The notes under the pieces are model-generated. The model saw only the letters and a list, made by a program, of their open reading frames with translations. It was not told the origin of the DNA and did no database searches. The position numbers and the translations under genes are program-made. DNA of 54,740 nt, from NCBI GenBank assembly GCA_016779995.1, contig JADHMO010000011.1, positions 1 to 54,740 on the forward strand, given 5' to 3'. How positions within the stretch are numbered: position 1 is the stretch's first letter; the number at the start of each line of letters is the position of its first letter. Of the stretch, positions 29,428 to 42,641 are shown one piece after another. The DNA is from Flavobacteriales bacterium (lineage in GTDB: Bacteria; Bacteroidota; Bacteroidia; Flavobacteriales; UBA7312).

Positions 29428-29597
29428 TATGGGAAAACTTAAATTGTTATCTTAAATAGAAATTTTATTTACAACATAAAATAAATACTCAGAGACTACT
29501 ATAAAAAATAGGAATAAAAGGTAATACTCCAATTAAGTTTTCTAACTCGTTAGAAACTTCTCCTAAAATCAAGGAAAATAATTTCAAATTAAAGAAC

Positions 29598-30761
29598 TTA
29601 ATCAACAGAAATAATATCAGCAATTTGTTTAGCTCTTTCAACTAAACTTTCTGTACTCTCCGATATTCCATAAGAAAGTGCTACAGCCATTCGTCTGTAA
29701 GGACGTGAAGTTGGCTTACCAAAAATCATAAAATCAGAATCTGGTAAAGAAGAAGCTTTTTCTAAGCCTGAAAAAATAGGTAAAGAAGAATTGTCTTTAT
29801 CAGCTAAAATAACAGCACTAGCACCATTTTTTAACAATTTAATTTCTTGTACTGGAATTCCTAGTATAGCTCTAGCATGTAATTCAAATTCTGAGAAATT
29901 TTGAGTGTTAGCTAAAGTAACCATACCTGTATCGTGTGGACGTGGAGAAAGCTCAGAAAAATAAACACCTGATTTGCCAATAAAAAATTCTACTCCCCAA
30001 ATACCTGCCCCCTGTAAAGCTGTAGTTACTTTTTCAGCCATTTCTTGAGCTTCTTTGAGATGAATATCATTCATAGACATTGGCTGCCAACTTTCTTGAT
30101 AGTCGCCTCGTTCCTGTCTGTGACCAATTGGTGGACAAAAAAGAGTATTTCCGTTATCTTGAGTTAAGGTAAGTAGTGTAATTTCAAAATCAAAATCAAT
30201 AAATTCTTCAACAATGACTTCTTTCAAATCGCCTCTTGAACCTTCCATAGCATAATTCCAAGCCGTTTGAATATCCGATTGGGATTTTATAATAGATTGA
30301 CCTTTACCCGAACTAGACATTAATGGTTTAACTACACACGGCAAGCCACATACCTCAACACCTTTTTTTAATTCTTCATAACTAGTAGCGTAACGGTATT
30401 TTGCTGTTTTTACTCCAAGCTCTTGAGCTGCTAAATCTCTTATAGCTTTTCTATTCATAGTAAAGTTAGCCGCCTTTGCCGATGGAATTACTTTGAAACC
30501 TTGTTTTTCGTAGTCATAAAATCGCTCTGTACGAATGGATTCTACTTCAGGGACTATCAAGTCAGGTTGGTGTTTTTCTACCAAAGCATCAAGGGCATCT
30601 CCATCTAACATATCAATCACTTCAAACTCATGAGCTACTTGCATAGCAGGGGCATTTTCGTAATTATCTACTGCAATAATGTATTGTCCTAATCGTTGCA
30701 AAGCAATAACCAACTCCTTACCTAATTCTCCAGAACCTAGAAGTAATATCTTTTTTCTCAT
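29598..30761 (-). CDS. purT: Formate-dependent phosphoribosylglycinamide formyltransferase 2
   Basis: PurT makes formyl-GAR from GAR, formate and ATP in purine synthesis, bypassing the folate-dependent PurN. The N-terminus [20 protein letters not shown], the ATP-grasp stretch [14 protein letters not shown], and [20 protein letters not shown] with HDTGMVTL are as expected for the family. Length is 387 aa. Its start overlaps the UbiD-family gene by 4 nt. Confidence 0.96.
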   Translation of the reverse strand: MRKKILLLGSGELGKELVIALQRLGQYIIAVDNYENAPAMQVAHEFEVIDMLDGDALDALVEKHQPDLIVPEVESIRTERFYDYEKQGFKVIPSAKAANFTMNRKAIRDLAAQELGVKTAKYRYATSYEELKKGVEVCGLPCVVKPLMSSSGKGQSIIKSQSDIQTAWNYAMEGSRGDLKEVIVEEFIDFDFEITLLTLTQDNGNTLFCPPIGHRQERGDYQESWQPMSMNDIHLKEAQEMAEKVTTALQGAGIWGVEFFIGKSGVYFSELSPRPHDTGMVTLANTQNFSEFELHARAILGIPVQEIKLLKNGASAVILADKDNSSLPIFSGLEKASSLPDSDFMIFGKPTSRPYRRMAVALSYGISESTESLVERAKQIADIISVD

Positions 30762-32530
30762 AATGCGTTGTTTATCTTTTGATGTGCTATCTGTACAATT
30801 TCATCAGGCATGTGCATAGCTGGAGCATGATGAGGCTTGACTCTGGCGTCAATTATTGGTATTCTACAATACCAATGTTTGTTTTGAATTCCTTCCTCCA
30901 ATCCAAAGATATCTTCAGAAGGATTTGAGCGAGTAAAAGTAACCCATAACCAATTGCTAATGTCTTCGGCTACAAAGGCTGAATCGTCTACCAAAGTAAT
31001 TAGTGCTATACCCTCTAATTCTAAATGCTCTAGTTTAGACTTTACAGACTCAACGTCTTCGGACTCTACTACCAATACACCGGGCATAACTAAATGAGGC
31101 TTTAAACCATCATCTAGGGATAAATTAGATAAATCCTTACACAATTCACGTTTCTTCTCTCCTACTGCAGCACAAACTACTTTTGAACCCTCATTAATGT
31201 CTCCGGTGCTGCTATAATCTAGAGTGTCCATAGTAGTTTTGGTTTGGAAGTGTAAATCCCTAGACCAATCAACTCTTGAGAATAAATGTTGGAAGTAATC
31301 GTACTCATTCTGAACGTCTAAGTTAGCATCGTCCTCTTGAGCTACTATAAATAAATACTTAGCTAAACTCAATTGACCTTTACCTAAAATATGATTAGCG
31401 ATAGTAAGTAACTCTTGTGGTCTTCTTGTCTTTTGATAAGGGGTATAACGTTCACTACCAATAGCCAACAATAAAGGATGTACACCAGCCTCATCGACAG
31501 CATTTACAGCTTTTAAACCTGGTATTTCAGTAGGAATAATCCCGTCTGTGATATCATGAATTAATGCGCCAAACTGGCTATCCTCTTGAGGAGGTCTTCC
31601 AACAACTGTAAATGGCCAAATAGCATCTTTTTTAGCATAAACCTTATGAATTTTCATAACTGGAAAATCATGTGTTAAGCTATAATAACCAAGGTGGTCA
31701 CCAAAAGGGCCTTCTGGCTTTACGTCATTAGCATTTATCTCTCCACAAATTACAAAATCAGCATCTTTAGATAAGGTATATCCATCTTTTACGACATATC
31801 TAAAATTTCTACCTCCCATAATTCCTGCAAAGGTCATCTCACTCATACCCTCTGGTAATGGCATTACAGCAGCCAAACTATGTGCTGGTGGACCTCCCAC
31901 GAAAATACTAACTTTAAGTGGCTGACCTTTTGCATTTGCTTTGGACTGATGCACACCTATTCCACGATGTATTTGATAGTGTAAGCCAATTTCCTTATTC
32001 TGAACATAATCATTTCCTCCCAATTGAATTCTATACATTCCAAGATTTGAGTTCATTATACCGGGCTTGTCTATATCTTCAGAATATACTTGTGGTAAGG
32101 TTACAAATGGACCTCCGTCCATTGGCCAACATTTAATTTGAGGAATATCTTCAATTTGAATTTCTTCAAAGTGATGAGATCTATGCTTTATAGGTAGTGC
32201 ATAAGGCGCATGAGTTACAGAACCTATCAATGCTAGTGGAGTTTTGAAAAAGTTTGCCGGATTTGCTTTTAAAGAAACTAAACCTTTTACAGGCTTTAGA
32301 GTATCACGAAAAATAAACTGGCTCTGTTCTAAAGTAGCAAACAAGTTAGAAACTGCTGCAAAACGACTACCCTTTACGTTTTCAAATAAAACTGCTTTTT
32401 TATGATTTTTAAAAACTATTTGATGGATTGCTGACATCTCCAAATCAGGGTCTACTTCTTCCTTAATACGGAAGAGCATACCATTTTTTTCCAAGTCTAA
32501 AACACAATCTTTTATCGATTTGTAAGCCAT
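30758..32530 (-). CDS. ubiD: UbiD-family decarboxylase (possible menaquinone-pathway decarboxylase)
   Basis: UbiD enzymes decarboxylate aromatic acids with prenylated FMN. The 590-residue protein begins [20 protein letters not shown] and shows the family's [32 protein letters not shown] core and [13 protein letters not shown], the acidic metal/prFMN site. Bacteroidota rely on menaquinone, so a role there is likely but inferred. The related UbiX flavin prenyltransferase is not in the window. Candidate element TATTTTTG (32535-32542) ends 4 nt before the ATG. Confidence 0.88.
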   Translation of the reverse strand: MAYKSIKDCVLDLEKNGMLFRIKEEVDPDLEMSAIHQIVFKNHKKAVLFENVKGSRFAAVSNLFATLEQSQFIFRDTLKPVKGLVSLKANPANFFKTPLALIGSVTHAPYALPIKHRSHHFEEIQIEDIPQIKCWPMDGGPFVTLPQVYSEDIDKPGIMNSNLGMYRIQLGGNDYVQNKEIGLHYQIHRGIGVHQSKANAKGQPLKVSIFVGGPPAHSLAAVMPLPEGMSEMTFAGIMGGRNFRYVVKDGYTLSKDADFVICGEINANDVKPEGPFGDHLGYYSLTHDFPVMKIHKVYAKKDAIWPFTVVGRPPQEDSQFGALIHDITDGIIPTEIPGLKAVNAVDEAGVHPLLLAIGSERYTPYQKTRRPQELLTIANHILGKGQLSLAKYLFIVAQEDDANLDVQNEYDYFQHLFSRVDWSRDLHFQTKTTMDTLDYSSTGDINEGSKVVCAAVGEKKRELCKDLSNLSLDDGLKPHLVMPGVLVVESEDVESVKSKLEHLELEGIALITLVDDSAFVAEDISNWLWVTFTRSNPSEDIFGLEEGIQNKHWYCRIPIIDARVKPHHAPAMHMPDEIVQIAHQKINNAL

Positions 32531-32541
32531 GGTACAAAAAT

Positions 32542-32575
32542 AAAAAAAGGTCGTCTTATATGACGACCTTTTTTT
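32542..32575 (-). terminator. Terminator of the carA-eno-gltA unit
   Basis: A 14-bp stem (32542-32555 with 32562-32575, core ggtcgtc/gacgacc) has a 6-nt loop and ends in seven Ts on the minus strand. It lies 22 nt after the gltA stop and ends 11 nt before the UbiD-family ATG. Confidence 0.88.
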
Positions 32576-32597
32576 AATAGTTATTATTAATCAATTT

Positions 32598-33884
32598 TTA
32601 ACGTTTATCAATAGTAACGTAATCTCTTGAAGTATAACCAGTATATACTTGACGAGGGCGTCCAATAGGTTCATTATTCTCTCTCATTTCTTTCCATTGT
32701 GCTATCCAACCTGGAAGTCTTCCGAGGGCAAACATAACAGTGAACATATCGGTAGGTATACCTAATGCTCTGTAAATGATTCCTGAATAAAAATCTACAT
32801 TTGGATATAATCCTCTTGCTACAAAATATTCATCGTTAAGAGCTATTTCTTCTAATTTCTTGGCGATGTCTAAAACAGGGTCATCAACTCCTAATTCTTT
32901 TAAAACATCATCTGCAGCTTTCTTAATAATAGTAGCTCTTGGATCAAAGTTCTTATAAACTCTGTGACCAAATCCCATTAATCGGAAAGAATCTGATTTA
33001 TCCTTTGCTCTTGCAACGTATTTTTCGACATTACCACCATCTGCTCTAATGCTTTCCAACATTTCAATAACAGCTTGATTTGCACCACCATGTAAGGGTC
33101 CCCATAAAGCAGCTATACCTGCTGATACTGATGTATATAAACTTGCATGTGATGAACCTACAATACGGACAGTAGATGCTGAACAGTTTTGCTCATGATC
33201 AGCATGAAGTATTAATAATCTGTCAAGAGCCTTAGATACAACTGGATTGATTTGATAATCTTCAGTAGGTATAGCAAACATCATTCTTAAAAAATTAGAA
33301 CAATAGTCTAAACTGTTGTTAGGATAGACAACCGGTTGACGCATTCTATTTTTATAACTCCAAGCTGCAAGAGTTGGTAGCTTGGCCAATAATCGAATGA
33401 TTGTTCCATTTACTTCACTAACTGAACGATTAGGATCTAATGACATAGGGTAAAAAGCTGTCAAAGAAGATACTAAAGATGATAGCACTCCCATTGGGTG
33501 AGACTTGGAAGGAAAACCATCTAAAATAGATTTTACATCTTCGTGTACTAAGGTATGGTTAGTAATCTCTTCTTGAAAAGAATTAAGTTGCTCAGTGGTT
33601 GGCAACTCGCCGTATATCAAAAGGTAAGACACCTCAACAAAGCTTGATTTATCGGCTAGTTCTTCAATAGAATAACCACGGTATTTTAAAATGCCTTCTT
33701 CACCATTAAGAAAAGTGATAGCACTTTCAGTAGATCCAGTATTTTTAAACCCTTTATCTAATGTTATAAGTCCTGATTCACCTCTTAATCGGCTAATATC
33801 TAAGGCTTTTTCATTTTGTGTACCTTCTATTATTGGTAGTTGATACACTTTCCCGTTGTAATGTAATTCAGCTTTGTCTGACAT
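32598..33884 (-). CDS. gltA: Citrate synthase (type II length)
   Basis: GltA condenses acetyl-CoA and oxaloacetate at the entry of the TCA cycle. The family signature GFGHRVYKNFDPRA and the substrate histidine stretch LHADHEQNCSASTVR are present, and ALWGPLHGGANQAV contains the second catalytic histidine. The 428-residue length matches the large hexameric class that NADH can inhibit in some bacteria. It starts 5 nt after enolase. Confidence 0.97.
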   Translation of the reverse strand: MSDKAELHYNGKVYQLPIIEGTQNEKALDISRLRGESGLITLDKGFKNTGSTESAITFLNGEEGILKYRGYSIEELADKSSFVEVSYLLIYGELPTTEQLNSFQEEITNHTLVHEDVKSILDGFPSKSHPMGVLSSLVSSLTAFYPMSLDPNRSVSEVNGTIIRLLAKLPTLAAWSYKNRMRQPVVYPNNSLDYCSNFLRMMFAIPTEDYQINPVVSKALDRLLILHADHEQNCSASTVRIVGSSHASLYTSVSAGIAALWGPLHGGANQAVIEMLESIRADGGNVEKYVARAKDKSDSFRLMGFGHRVYKNFDPRATIIKKAADDVLKELGVDDPVLDIAKKLEEIALNDEYFVARGLYPNVDFYSGIIYRALGIPTDMFTVMFALGRLPGWIAQWKEMRENNEPIGRPRQVYTGYTSRDYVTIDKR

Positions 33885-33889
33885 AATTT

Positions 33890-36294
<2,405 letters not shown>

Positions 36295-36298
36295 AAAA

Positions 36299-36336
36299 AT
36301 AAAAAAAAAGGGATAAAACGCTAACGCCTATCCCTT
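36299..36336 (-). terminator. Probable terminator of the ribosomal protein operon
   Basis: On the minus strand AAGGGATA (36329-36336) pairs with TATCCCTT (36308-36315) around a 13-nt loop that may pair internally, followed by at least nine Ts. It lies about 30 nt after the rplQ stop and ends 13 nt before the carA ATG. Confidence 0.7.
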
Positions 36337-36365
36337 GATTTAGTATTTAAGACAGATATGTGAGA

Positions 36366-37028
36366 TTACTCACTTTTTGTCTCATTATCTTCGGCGTTGT
36401 TTTCTTCTTTAGTTTCTTCTTCCTTAACTTCAGAAGTTTCTTCTGTAGCTTCAGCTTTTTCTTCTTCTACTACTTCAGCAGCTGGTGTTTCTGTTGTTTC
36501 TGCTACTACTTCTTCAGTTTTTGTTTCCTCTACTACTGTTTCTTCAGATGTAGTTTCTTCAACAACTACTGCTTCTTCTACAGCTGGTGTAGCGGCAGAG
36601 GCTTTCTTAGCACCACCTGAACGTCTAGTAGATTTTGCCTTTTTCGTAGGCTTGTCTGTAACATAGGTTTCGTTATAATCAACAAGCTCTATTAAACACA
36701 TTTCGGCATTATCACCTAAACGATTACCTGTTCTAAGAATTCTTGTATAACCTCCATTTCTTGTAGCTACCTTAGATGCAACATCTCCGAATAATTCAGT
36801 AACAACTTCTTTTTGTCTAAGGTGACTAAAAACAATTCTTCTAGAATGTGTAGTGTCTGTTTTAGACTTAGTGATTAGAGGTTCAACAAACTTTCTTAGT
36901 GCTTTAGCTTTTGCTACGGTAGTTTTGATACGCTTGTGTTCGATAAGCGAACAAGCCATATTCGAAAGCATAGCTTTTCTGTGCGCTGTTTTTCTACCTA
37001 AATGATTAAATTTCTTTCCGTGTCTCAT
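36366..37028 (-). CDS. rplQ: 50S ribosomal protein bL17 with long acidic C-terminal tail
   Basis: Residues 1 to about 120 are a standard bL17 ([20 protein letters not shown], then [21 protein letters not shown]), lining the subunit near the exit tunnel. Residues about 125-145 are Lys/Arg-rich. Residues about 150-220 are a low-complexity tail made almost wholly of Glu, Val, Ala and Thr, ending in [12 protein letters not shown]. coli bL17 has about 127 residues, so the tail nearly doubles the length. It is the last gene of the ribosomal operon and starts 4 nt after rpoA. Confidence 0.97.
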   Translation of the reverse strand: MRHGKKFNHLGRKTAHRKAMLSNMACSLIEHKRIKTTVAKAKALRKFVEPLITKSKTDTTHSRRIVFSHLRQKEVVTELFGDVASKVATRNGGYTRILRTGNRLGDNAEMCLIELVDYNETYVTDKPTKKAKSTRRSGGAKKASAATPAVEEAVVVEETTSEETVVEETKTEEVVAETTETPAAEVVEEEKAEATEETSEVKEEETKEENNAEDNETKSE

Positions 37029-37032
37029 TTTA

Positions 37033-38025
37033 CTATTCCTTATCTAAATTAAATTTAGCTACATCCATTCCAAAGTTTAAACCTTTGACCAAAACCATTT
37101 CTTCTAACTCAGTCAATGATTTCTTACCAAAGTTTCTAAACTTCAATAAATCTGACTTGTTAAAAGAAACTAACTCGCCTAAAGTTTCAACCTCGGCAGT
37201 CTTCAAGCAATTCAAAGCTCTAACCGATAATTCTAGGTCTGTTAATTTTGTTTTAAGTAATTGACGCATGTGAAGTGTGTCTTCATCAAACTCGTGAGAG
37301 CTATCAGACTCCGTTTGCTCGAATGATACATTTTCATCAGCGAACAACATAAAGTGCTGAATTAGAATTTTAGCAGCTTCAGTTAAAGCATCTTTAGGGT
37401 GAATTGAACCGTCAGTAAGGATTTCGAATACTAACTTCTCATAATCTGTTTTTTGCTCAACACGGAAGTTCTCAACGCCAAATTTTACATTTTTTATAGG
37501 TGTAAAAATTGAATCAATGAAAATTGTTCCTAATGGAGCAGTAACTTTTTTGTTTTCTTCAGAAGGAATGTAACCTCTACCTTTTTCAATAGTAAGTTCC
37601 ATTTCAATTTCAACTGATTTATCCATGTTACAGATAACCAACTCAGGGTTTAATATCTGAAAAGAAGTTAAACTCTTTCCTATATCACCTGCAGTAAGTT
37701 GATCTTTACCACCAATTTTCACTTGAACTTTCTCTGAATTATCGTCTTCTATTTGTTGCTTAAGGCGAATTTGTTTTAAGTTCAGAATCATTTCTGTAAC
37801 ATCTTCTACAACACCTTTAATAGATGAGAACTCGTGCTCTACACCTTCAATTTTTATTGAAGTGATAGCAAATCCTTCCAAAGAAGAAAGTAGTACTCTT
37901 CTTAGAGCGTTTCCAATAGTTAAACCATATCCTGGTTCTAGTGGTCTGAATTCGAAGTTACCATGAAAGTCTGTTGACTCTATCATGTAAACTTTGTCTG
38001 GTCTTTGAAAATCTAATATTGACAT
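37033..38025 (-). CDS. rpoA: RNA polymerase subunit alpha
   Basis: The N-terminal domain (residues about 1-230) has [23 protein letters not shown], the dimerisation motif that seeds RNA polymerase assembly. The C-terminal domain (about 245-330) has [25 protein letters not shown] and the helix-hairpin-helix [16 protein letters not shown], which contacts UP elements and activators. Length is 330 aa. Confidence 0.98.
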   Translation of the reverse strand: MSILDFQRPDKVYMIESTDFHGNFEFRPLEPGYGLTIGNALRRVLLSSLEGFAITSIKIEGVEHEFSSIKGVVEDVTEMILNLKQIRLKQQIEDDNSEKVQVKIGGKDQLTAGDIGKSLTSFQILNPELVICNMDKSVEIEMELTIEKGRGYIPSEENKKVTAPLGTIFIDSIFTPIKNVKFGVENFRVEQKTDYEKLVFEILTDGSIHPKDALTEAAKILIQHFMLFADENVSFEQTESDSSHEFDEDTLHMRQLLKTKLTDLELSVRALNCLKTAEVETLGELVSFNKSDLLKFRNFGKKSLTELEEMVLVKGLNFGMDVAKFNLDKE

Positions 38026-38046
38026 ATCAATAGGGTGATTTAGTTA

Positions 38047-38649
38047 TTATTTAGAATATAATTCAACGATAAGTTGTTCTTTTATGTTTTCAGCAATTTG
38101 CTCTCTCTGTGGCACGGCTAAAAGCTTACCAGACATTAAATCTGGATTCCACTCAACATATTCACATCTTTCATTTGAATTAACTAGAGAGTTAGTTATA
38201 ACCTCTAATGATTTTGATTTTTCACGTACAGCGATTACATCACCTACATTTACTGAGTAAGATGGAATGTTCATAGTTTTTCCATTTACAGTGATGTGTC
38301 TGTGTGTAACCAATTGTCTTGATGCTCTACGTGTAGGGGCAATGCCCAATCTATAAACGATATTATCTAGACGAGCCTCACAAAGCTGTAAAAGAATTTC
38401 ACCGGTAATACCTTTTCTTCTTGAAGCTTCTTTAAATAAGTTAGAAAATTGCTTTTCTAAGATACCGTATGTGTACTTAGCCTTTTGCTTTTCAGCTAAC
38501 TGACCAGCATATTCCGATTTCTTAGACCTTCTATTATTTCCGTGTTGTCCAGGACCATAGTTTTTTCTTTCTAAAGCCTTATCAGGACCAAAAATAGGTT
38601 CGTTGAATCGTCTTGCAATTTTTGATTGTGGACCTCTGTATCTTGCCAT
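38047..38649 (-). CDS. rpsD: 30S ribosomal protein uS4
   Basis: uS4 binds the 5' domain of 16S rRNA and starts 30S assembly. The S4 RNA-binding signature [21 protein letters not shown] is split here around [19 protein letters not shown], near residue 100. The N-terminal region ([16 protein letters not shown]) lacks the four cysteines of zinc-binding uS4 forms. Length is 200 aa. Confidence 0.97.
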   Translation of the reverse strand: MARYRGPQSKIARRFNEPIFGPDKALERKNYGPGQHGNNRRSKKSEYAGQLAEKQKAKYTYGILEKQFSNLFKEASRRKGITGEILLQLCEARLDNIVYRLGIAPTRRASRQLVTHRHITVNGKTMNIPSYSVNVGDVIAVREKSKSLEVITNSLVNSNERCEYVEWNPDLMSGKLLAVPQREQIAENIKEQLIVELYSK

Positions 38650-38679
38650 TTCTTAAATGTTTATCTTAATTCTTTGTAA

Positions 38680-39063
38680 TTATACTCTACGTCTTTTAGG
38701 AGGACGACAGCCGTTATGTGGTATCGGTGTAATATCTACTATTTCTGTAACCACAATACCACTATTGTGTAAAGTTCTTATAGCAGATTCTCTTCCTGAA
38801 CCTGGACCTTTTACAAATACTTTTACTTTTCTTAACCCTGCTTCATGAGCTCTTGCAGCACAGTCTTCAGCAGCCGTTTGAGCAGCATAAGGAGTATTTT
38901 TCTTTGAACCTCTAAAACCCATTTTCCCTGCTGACGACCAAGAAATTACTTGACCTTGATTGTTAGTCAAAGAAATAATGATATTGTTGAAAGTAGCTTG
39001 GATGTGTGCTTGTCCTACTGCTTCCACTTTTACAGTTCTTTTTTTCTGATTTGATTTAGCCAT
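38680..39063 (-). CDS. rpsK: 30S ribosomal protein uS11
   Basis: uS11 forms part of the platform next to the mRNA exit. The typical core [20 protein letters not shown] and the C-terminal [18 protein letters not shown] are present. The 127-residue length is normal. It is 13 nt after rpsM and 30 nt before rpsD. Confidence 0.97.
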   Translation of the reverse strand: MAKSNQKKRTVKVEAVGQAHIQATFNNIIISLTNNQGQVISWSSAGKMGFRGSKKNTPYAAQTAAEDCAARAHEAGLRKVKVFVKGPGSGRESAIRTLHNSGIVVTEIVDITPIPHNGCRPPKRRRV

Positions 39064-39076
39064 ATCTCAGTTTTTA

Positions 39077-39454
39077 TTATTTAGTAGCTTTTTTCTTGTT
39101 AGCTACTGTTTTTCTTCTTCCTTTACGAGTTCTGGAATTGTTCTTAGTTCGTTGACCTCTTAAAGGTAAACCTACACGATGACGAATACCTCTGTTACAA
39201 CCGATATCCATCAATCGCTTAATGTTCATTTGTGTTTCAGAACGTAACTCTCCTTCAACTTTCACTTCGTCACCAATAATTTGACGAATATCAGATAGTT
39301 GTTTATCGTTCCAATCCTGAACTTTTACGCTGTGATCAATCCCAGCTTTATCTAAGATGTTTTTAGCGACACTAGATCCTATACCGTAGATGTATGTAAG
39401 ACCTATTACGCCTCTTTTGTTTTTTGGTAAATCGATACCTGCAATTCTAGCCAT
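39077..39454 (-). CDS. rpsM: 30S ribosomal protein uS13
   Basis: uS13 sits at the head of the small subunit and contacts the P-site tRNA and uL5. [20 protein letters not shown] opens the protein, and [20 protein letters not shown] is the signature. The basic tail ends [15 protein letters not shown]. Length is 125 aa. Confidence 0.97.
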   Translation of the reverse strand: MARIAGIDLPKNKRGVIGLTYIYGIGSSVAKNILDKAGIDHSVKVQDWNDKQLSDIRQIIGDEVKVEGELRSETQMNIKRLMDIGCNRGIRHRVGLPLRGQRTKNNSRTRKGRRKTVANKKKATK

Positions 39455-39469
39455 TTACTATTTTTTAAA

Positions 39470-39586
39470 TTAACCTTGACGTTGTTTAAACTTAGGATTC
39501 TTTTTATTGATTACATATAAGCGTCCTTTTCTTCGAACGATTTTGCAATCTTCACTTCTCTTTTTTAATGATGCTCTAACTTTCAT
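39470..39586 (-). CDS. rpmJ: 50S ribosomal protein bL36 (zinc-free form)
   Basis: A 38-codon gene between infA and rpsM reads [19 protein letters not shown], then [19 protein letters not shown]. The start and the KQRQG end are diagnostic. Zinc-binding bL36 has three cysteines and a histidine; here only one cysteine remains, so it is the C-minus form. It lies 4 nt after infA and 15 nt before rpsM. Confidence 0.95.
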   Translation of the reverse strand: MKVRASLKKRSEDCKIVRRKGRLYVINKKNPKFKQRQG

Positions 39587-39590
39587 TTTC

Positions 39591-39806
39591 TTAGTATCTG
39601 TAAGTTATTCTTCCTTTTGTTAAATCGTATGGCGACATTTCTAATTTTACTTTATCCCCAGGCAATAACTTGATGTAAAACTTTCTCATTTTTCCCGATA
39701 TATGGGCTGTAATGATATGTCCATTCTCTAGCTCTACTCTAAACATTGCGTTAGAGAGGGCTTGAGTGATTACTCCATCTTGTTCTATGTGTGCCTGTTT
39801 GGCCAT
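39591..39806 (-). CDS. infA: Translation initiation factor IF-1
   Basis: IF-1 is a single S1/OB-fold that occupies the A site during initiation. The 71-residue sequence has the family pattern [37 protein letters not shown], then GRITYRY. It lies 2 nt after map and 4 nt before rpmJ. Confidence 0.98.
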   Translation of the reverse strand: MAKQAHIEQDGVITQALSNAMFRVELENGHIITAHISGKMRKFYIKLLPGDKVKLEMSPYDLTKGRITYRY

Positions 39807-39808
39807 TT

Positions 39809-40585
39809 TTATTTTTTATTCAATTCTTTTTCTATCCATTCAAAACTTGATAAGATATCAGCTTTTCCTTGTCTTACTACTATGGTGTGCTCAAAATGTG
39901 CTGATGGTTTGTTATCAGCAGTAGTAATTGTCCAACCATCAGAATGCTGACGGATATTTTTTACTCCCATATTAATCATTGGCTCTATAGCTATGACTAA
40001 CCCATTTTGTAACTTAGGACCACGTCCACGTTTACCATAATTTGGCACTTCTGGGCTTTCATGTAAATGTTCACCCACTCCGTGACCGACCAGCTCTCGT
40101 ACGACTCCGTAATTATGAGATTCTGCATGTTGTTGAACAGCATGACTGATATCTCCAACTCGGTTTCCTACAATAGCTTGTTCAATTCCTTTATACAAGC
40201 AATCTTTGGTCACATCTAACAGCTTTTGAGTTTCTGCATCTATATTACCTATAGCATAAGTATATGCAGAGTCACCATAAAAACCATTCATCAATACACC
40301 ACAATCTACCGATAAAATAGAACCTTCTTTAAGAGGTTCGTCATTCGGTATACCGTGCACCACTTGACTATCTGGCGACATACACAATGTGTTCGGAAAC
40401 CCATTGTATCCTTTAAAAGCTGGTACGCCTCCGTTATCAAGTATGTACTCTTCAGCACGTTGATCAAGTTGTAGAGTTGTAACTCCTGGCTCAATCATTT
40501 TGGCAACCTCGGCGTGTGCCTTTGCAACAAGTAAAGAACTTTTTCTTATCAATTCAACTTCTTCGTCGGTCTTAATAAAGATCAT
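39809..40585 (-). CDS. map: Methionine aminopeptidase, type I
   Basis: Map removes the initiator methionine from nascent chains. The five metal ligands are found in [16 protein letters not shown] (two Asp), [16 protein letters not shown] (His), AIEPMIN (Glu) and FEHTIVV (Glu). The 258-residue length is type I without an N-terminal extension. Its place between secY and infA is common in bacteria. Confidence 0.97.
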   Translation of the reverse strand: MIFIKTDEEVELIRKSSLLVAKAHAEVAKMIEPGVTTLQLDQRAEEYILDNGGVPAFKGYNGFPNTLCMSPDSQVVHGIPNDEPLKEGSILSVDCGVLMNGFYGDSAYTYAIGNIDAETQKLLDVTKDCLYKGIEQAIVGNRVGDISHAVQQHAESHNYGVVRELVGHGVGEHLHESPEVPNYGKRGRGPKLQNGLVIAIEPMINMGVKNIRQHSDGWTITTADNKPSAHFEHTIVVRQGKADILSSFEWIEKELNKK

Positions 40586-40595
40586 CGAATCCGTT

Positions 40596-41981
40596 TTATT
40601 GTCCCATCATTCCTGATGACTTTCCTTTTATTCTTCCAGTACTCGTTAATCCGTCATAATGACGCATTAATAAGTGACTTTCAATTTGTTGTAGTGTATC
40701 CAACACTACCCCCACCATAATTAATAAAGATGTACCACCATAAAATTGGGCAAATCCTTGATTAACACCAAATTGCATAGCAAATGCAGGAAGAATAGCT
40801 ACAAATGCTAAGAATAAAGAACCTGGCAAGGTAATTTTTGACATGGCATCGTCTAAGAATTCAGCAGTCTTACGACCTGGCTTAACTCCTGGAATGAAAC
40901 CACCGTTTTTCTTCATATCGTCTGCCATTTGTTTCGGATTAACCGTAATAGCAGTGTAAAAATATGTGAATATTACAATCATTAAGAAGAAAACTAAATT
41001 GTACCAAAATCCTGCAAAATCAGTAAATGCTGCTGCAAAACCTTGTAATGTTTCCGATTCTGAAAAACCAACCAAGGTAATTGGAACAAACATAATCGCT
41101 TGAGCAAAGATAATTGGCATTACTCCTGATGCGTTTACTTTCAAAGGGATGTACTGACGCACACCACCGTATTGTTTATTACCGACTACTCTTTTAGCAA
41201 AGTTGACTGGTATTCGTCTTGTTCCTTGCACTAGTAAGATACTAACAAGAATAACTAACATAAGTGCTAATATCTCTATCAGGAAAATTACTAAACCACC
41301 ACCTTGACTTTCTAAAGCGGCTGCAAATTCAGCAAATAAAGAGCCTGGTAAGGCTGCAATAATACCTATCATAATGATAAGTGATATACCATTACCTATA
41401 CCTCTGTCTGTTATCTTTTCACCTAACCACATTACAAACATGGTTCCTGTTACAAGCACAAGCACAGACATTATTGTAAACATAATAGATGCCTCGTTAT
41501 TGGCAAAGACATATCCGAAAGTACCATCAGCCATTTGAATAGGCTTATTTAACCATTGGCTTTTTAGATTAGCTACAAAGCCTGGAGCTTGGAAAGCAGT
41601 AATAAGAATTGTTAAATAACGTGTTATATTATTGATTTTTCTTCTACCACTTTCACCTTCTCTTTGTAGTTTCTGGAAATATGGCACAGCTATACCCATC
41701 AATTGAATAACAATTGATGCAGAGATGTATGGCATAATTCCTAGAGCAAAGATAGAAGCTTGAGCAAATGCTCCACCAGTAAATAGGTTTAAAAGTCCTA
41801 ATAATCCATCAGGACCACCACTAGCCTCATTAGCTGCTGCTAAAACGCTAGCGTCAATACCTGGTAATGGAACTTGAGCTCCTAATCGATAGATAAGTAT
41901 AAAACCTAAAGTAACTAGAATTCTAGTTCTTAGGTCCTCTATCTTCCAGATATTTTTTAATGTAGTGATTAGATTCTTCAT
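40596..41981 (-). CDS. secY: Protein translocase subunit SecY
   Basis: SecY is the channel of the Sec translocon in the inner membrane. The 461-residue protein shows ten membrane segments, starting with LVTLGFILIYRLGAQVPLPG. The plug region LNLFTGGAFAQASIFALGIM and the cytoplasmic loop QGTRRIPVNFAKRVVG are recognisable. All signal-peptide proteins in this window depend on it. Confidence 0.98.
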   Translation of the reverse strand: MKNLITTLKNIWKIEDLRTRILVTLGFILIYRLGAQVPLPGIDASVLAAANEASGGPDGLLGLLNLFTGGAFAQASIFALGIMPYISASIVIQLMGIAVPYFQKLQREGESGRRKINNITRYLTILITAFQAPGFVANLKSQWLNKPIQMADGTFGYVFANNEASIMFTIMSVLVLVTGTMFVMWLGEKITDRGIGNGISLIIMIGIIAALPGSLFAEFAAALESQGGGLVIFLIEILALMLVILVSILLVQGTRRIPVNFAKRVVGNKQYGGVRQYIPLKVNASGVMPIIFAQAIMFVPITLVGFSESETLQGFAAAFTDFAGFWYNLVFFLMIVIFTYFYTAITVNPKQMADDMKKNGGFIPGVKPGRKTAEFLDDAMSKITLPGSLFLAFVAILPAFAMQFGVNQGFAQFYGGTSLLIMVGVVLDTLQQIESHLLMRHYDGLTSTGRIKGKSSGMMGQ

Positions 41982-41990
41982 AGTTCTATA

Positions 41991-42440
41991 TTACAGTGTG
42001 GTAGCTGTACCACCAGCAGATTCAATAGCAGATTTTGCACTAGCAGAAAAACCATGAACAGTAACGTTCAATTTAGCCTTTAGCTCACCTCTACCTAAGA
42101 TTTTTACAAGGTCATTTTTATGTGCTAATCCATTAGCAATAAGGATCTCTAAATCTATTGTGTCTTTTACTTTTTTATTGTCAACTAAGGTTTGAAGAGT
42201 ATGTAAATTAACACCTCTAAACTCTTTTCTGTTAGGATTGGTAAATCCGAATTTAGGGACTCTTCTTTGAAGCGGCATTTGACCACCTTCAAAACCTATC
42301 TTTCTTGAATATCCAGAACGAGATTTAGCTCCTTTGTGACCTCTTGTTGAAGTACCACCTTTTTTAGAACCTTCACCTCTGGCGATTCTTTTTCTATTTT
42401 TAATTGATCCTTTTGCAGGAGTAAGATTACTTAAATCCAT
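41991..42440 (-). CDS. rplO: 50S ribosomal protein uL15
   Basis: uL15 has the long N-terminal extension GSIKNRKRIARGEGSKKGGT that threads into 23S rRNA, then GYSRKIGFEGGQMPLQRRVP. The C-terminal domain ends HGFSASAKSAIESAGGT. Length is 149 aa. It precedes secY by 9 nt. Confidence 0.97.
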   Translation of the reverse strand: MDLSNLTPAKGSIKNRKRIARGEGSKKGGTSTRGHKGAKSRSGYSRKIGFEGGQMPLQRRVPKFGFTNPNRKEFRGVNLHTLQTLVDNKKVKDTIDLEILIANGLAHKNDLVKILGRGELKAKLNVTVHGFSASAKSAIESAGGTATTL

Positions 42441-42447
42441 CTTTAAT

Positions 42448-42630
42448 TTATTTTACTTCTTCGACCTTTAAAAGGTGCGCTACTTTTTTTACCATACCCA
42501 ACACTTGAGGAGTTGCCTCATGCTCAACTGTTTGGTTCATTTTTTTCAAACCTAAAGCTAACATTGTTCTCTTTTGTCTTTCAGGTCTGCCTATTTTACT
42601 TTTTACTTGCGTAACTCTGATTTTAGCCAT
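42448..42630 (-). CDS. rpmD: 50S ribosomal protein uL30
   Basis: The 60-residue protein has the family pattern KIRVTQVKSKIGRPERQKRT, then LGLKKMNQTVEHEATPQVLG. It contacts 23S rRNA near uL13 and bL20 sites. It lies between rpsE and rplO, the normal spc order. Confidence 0.96.
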   Translation of the reverse strand: MAKIRVTQVKSKIGRPERQKRTMLALGLKKMNQTVEHEATPQVLGMVKKVAHLLKVEEVK

Positions 42631-42641
42631 CAGTATAATTT

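Noticed and set aside
36360..36620. Plus-strand frame rich in Phe, Cys and Ser
   Set aside because: It is the antisense of the Glu-rich tail of rplQ; Glu codons read backwards give Phe/Ser/Cys codons.
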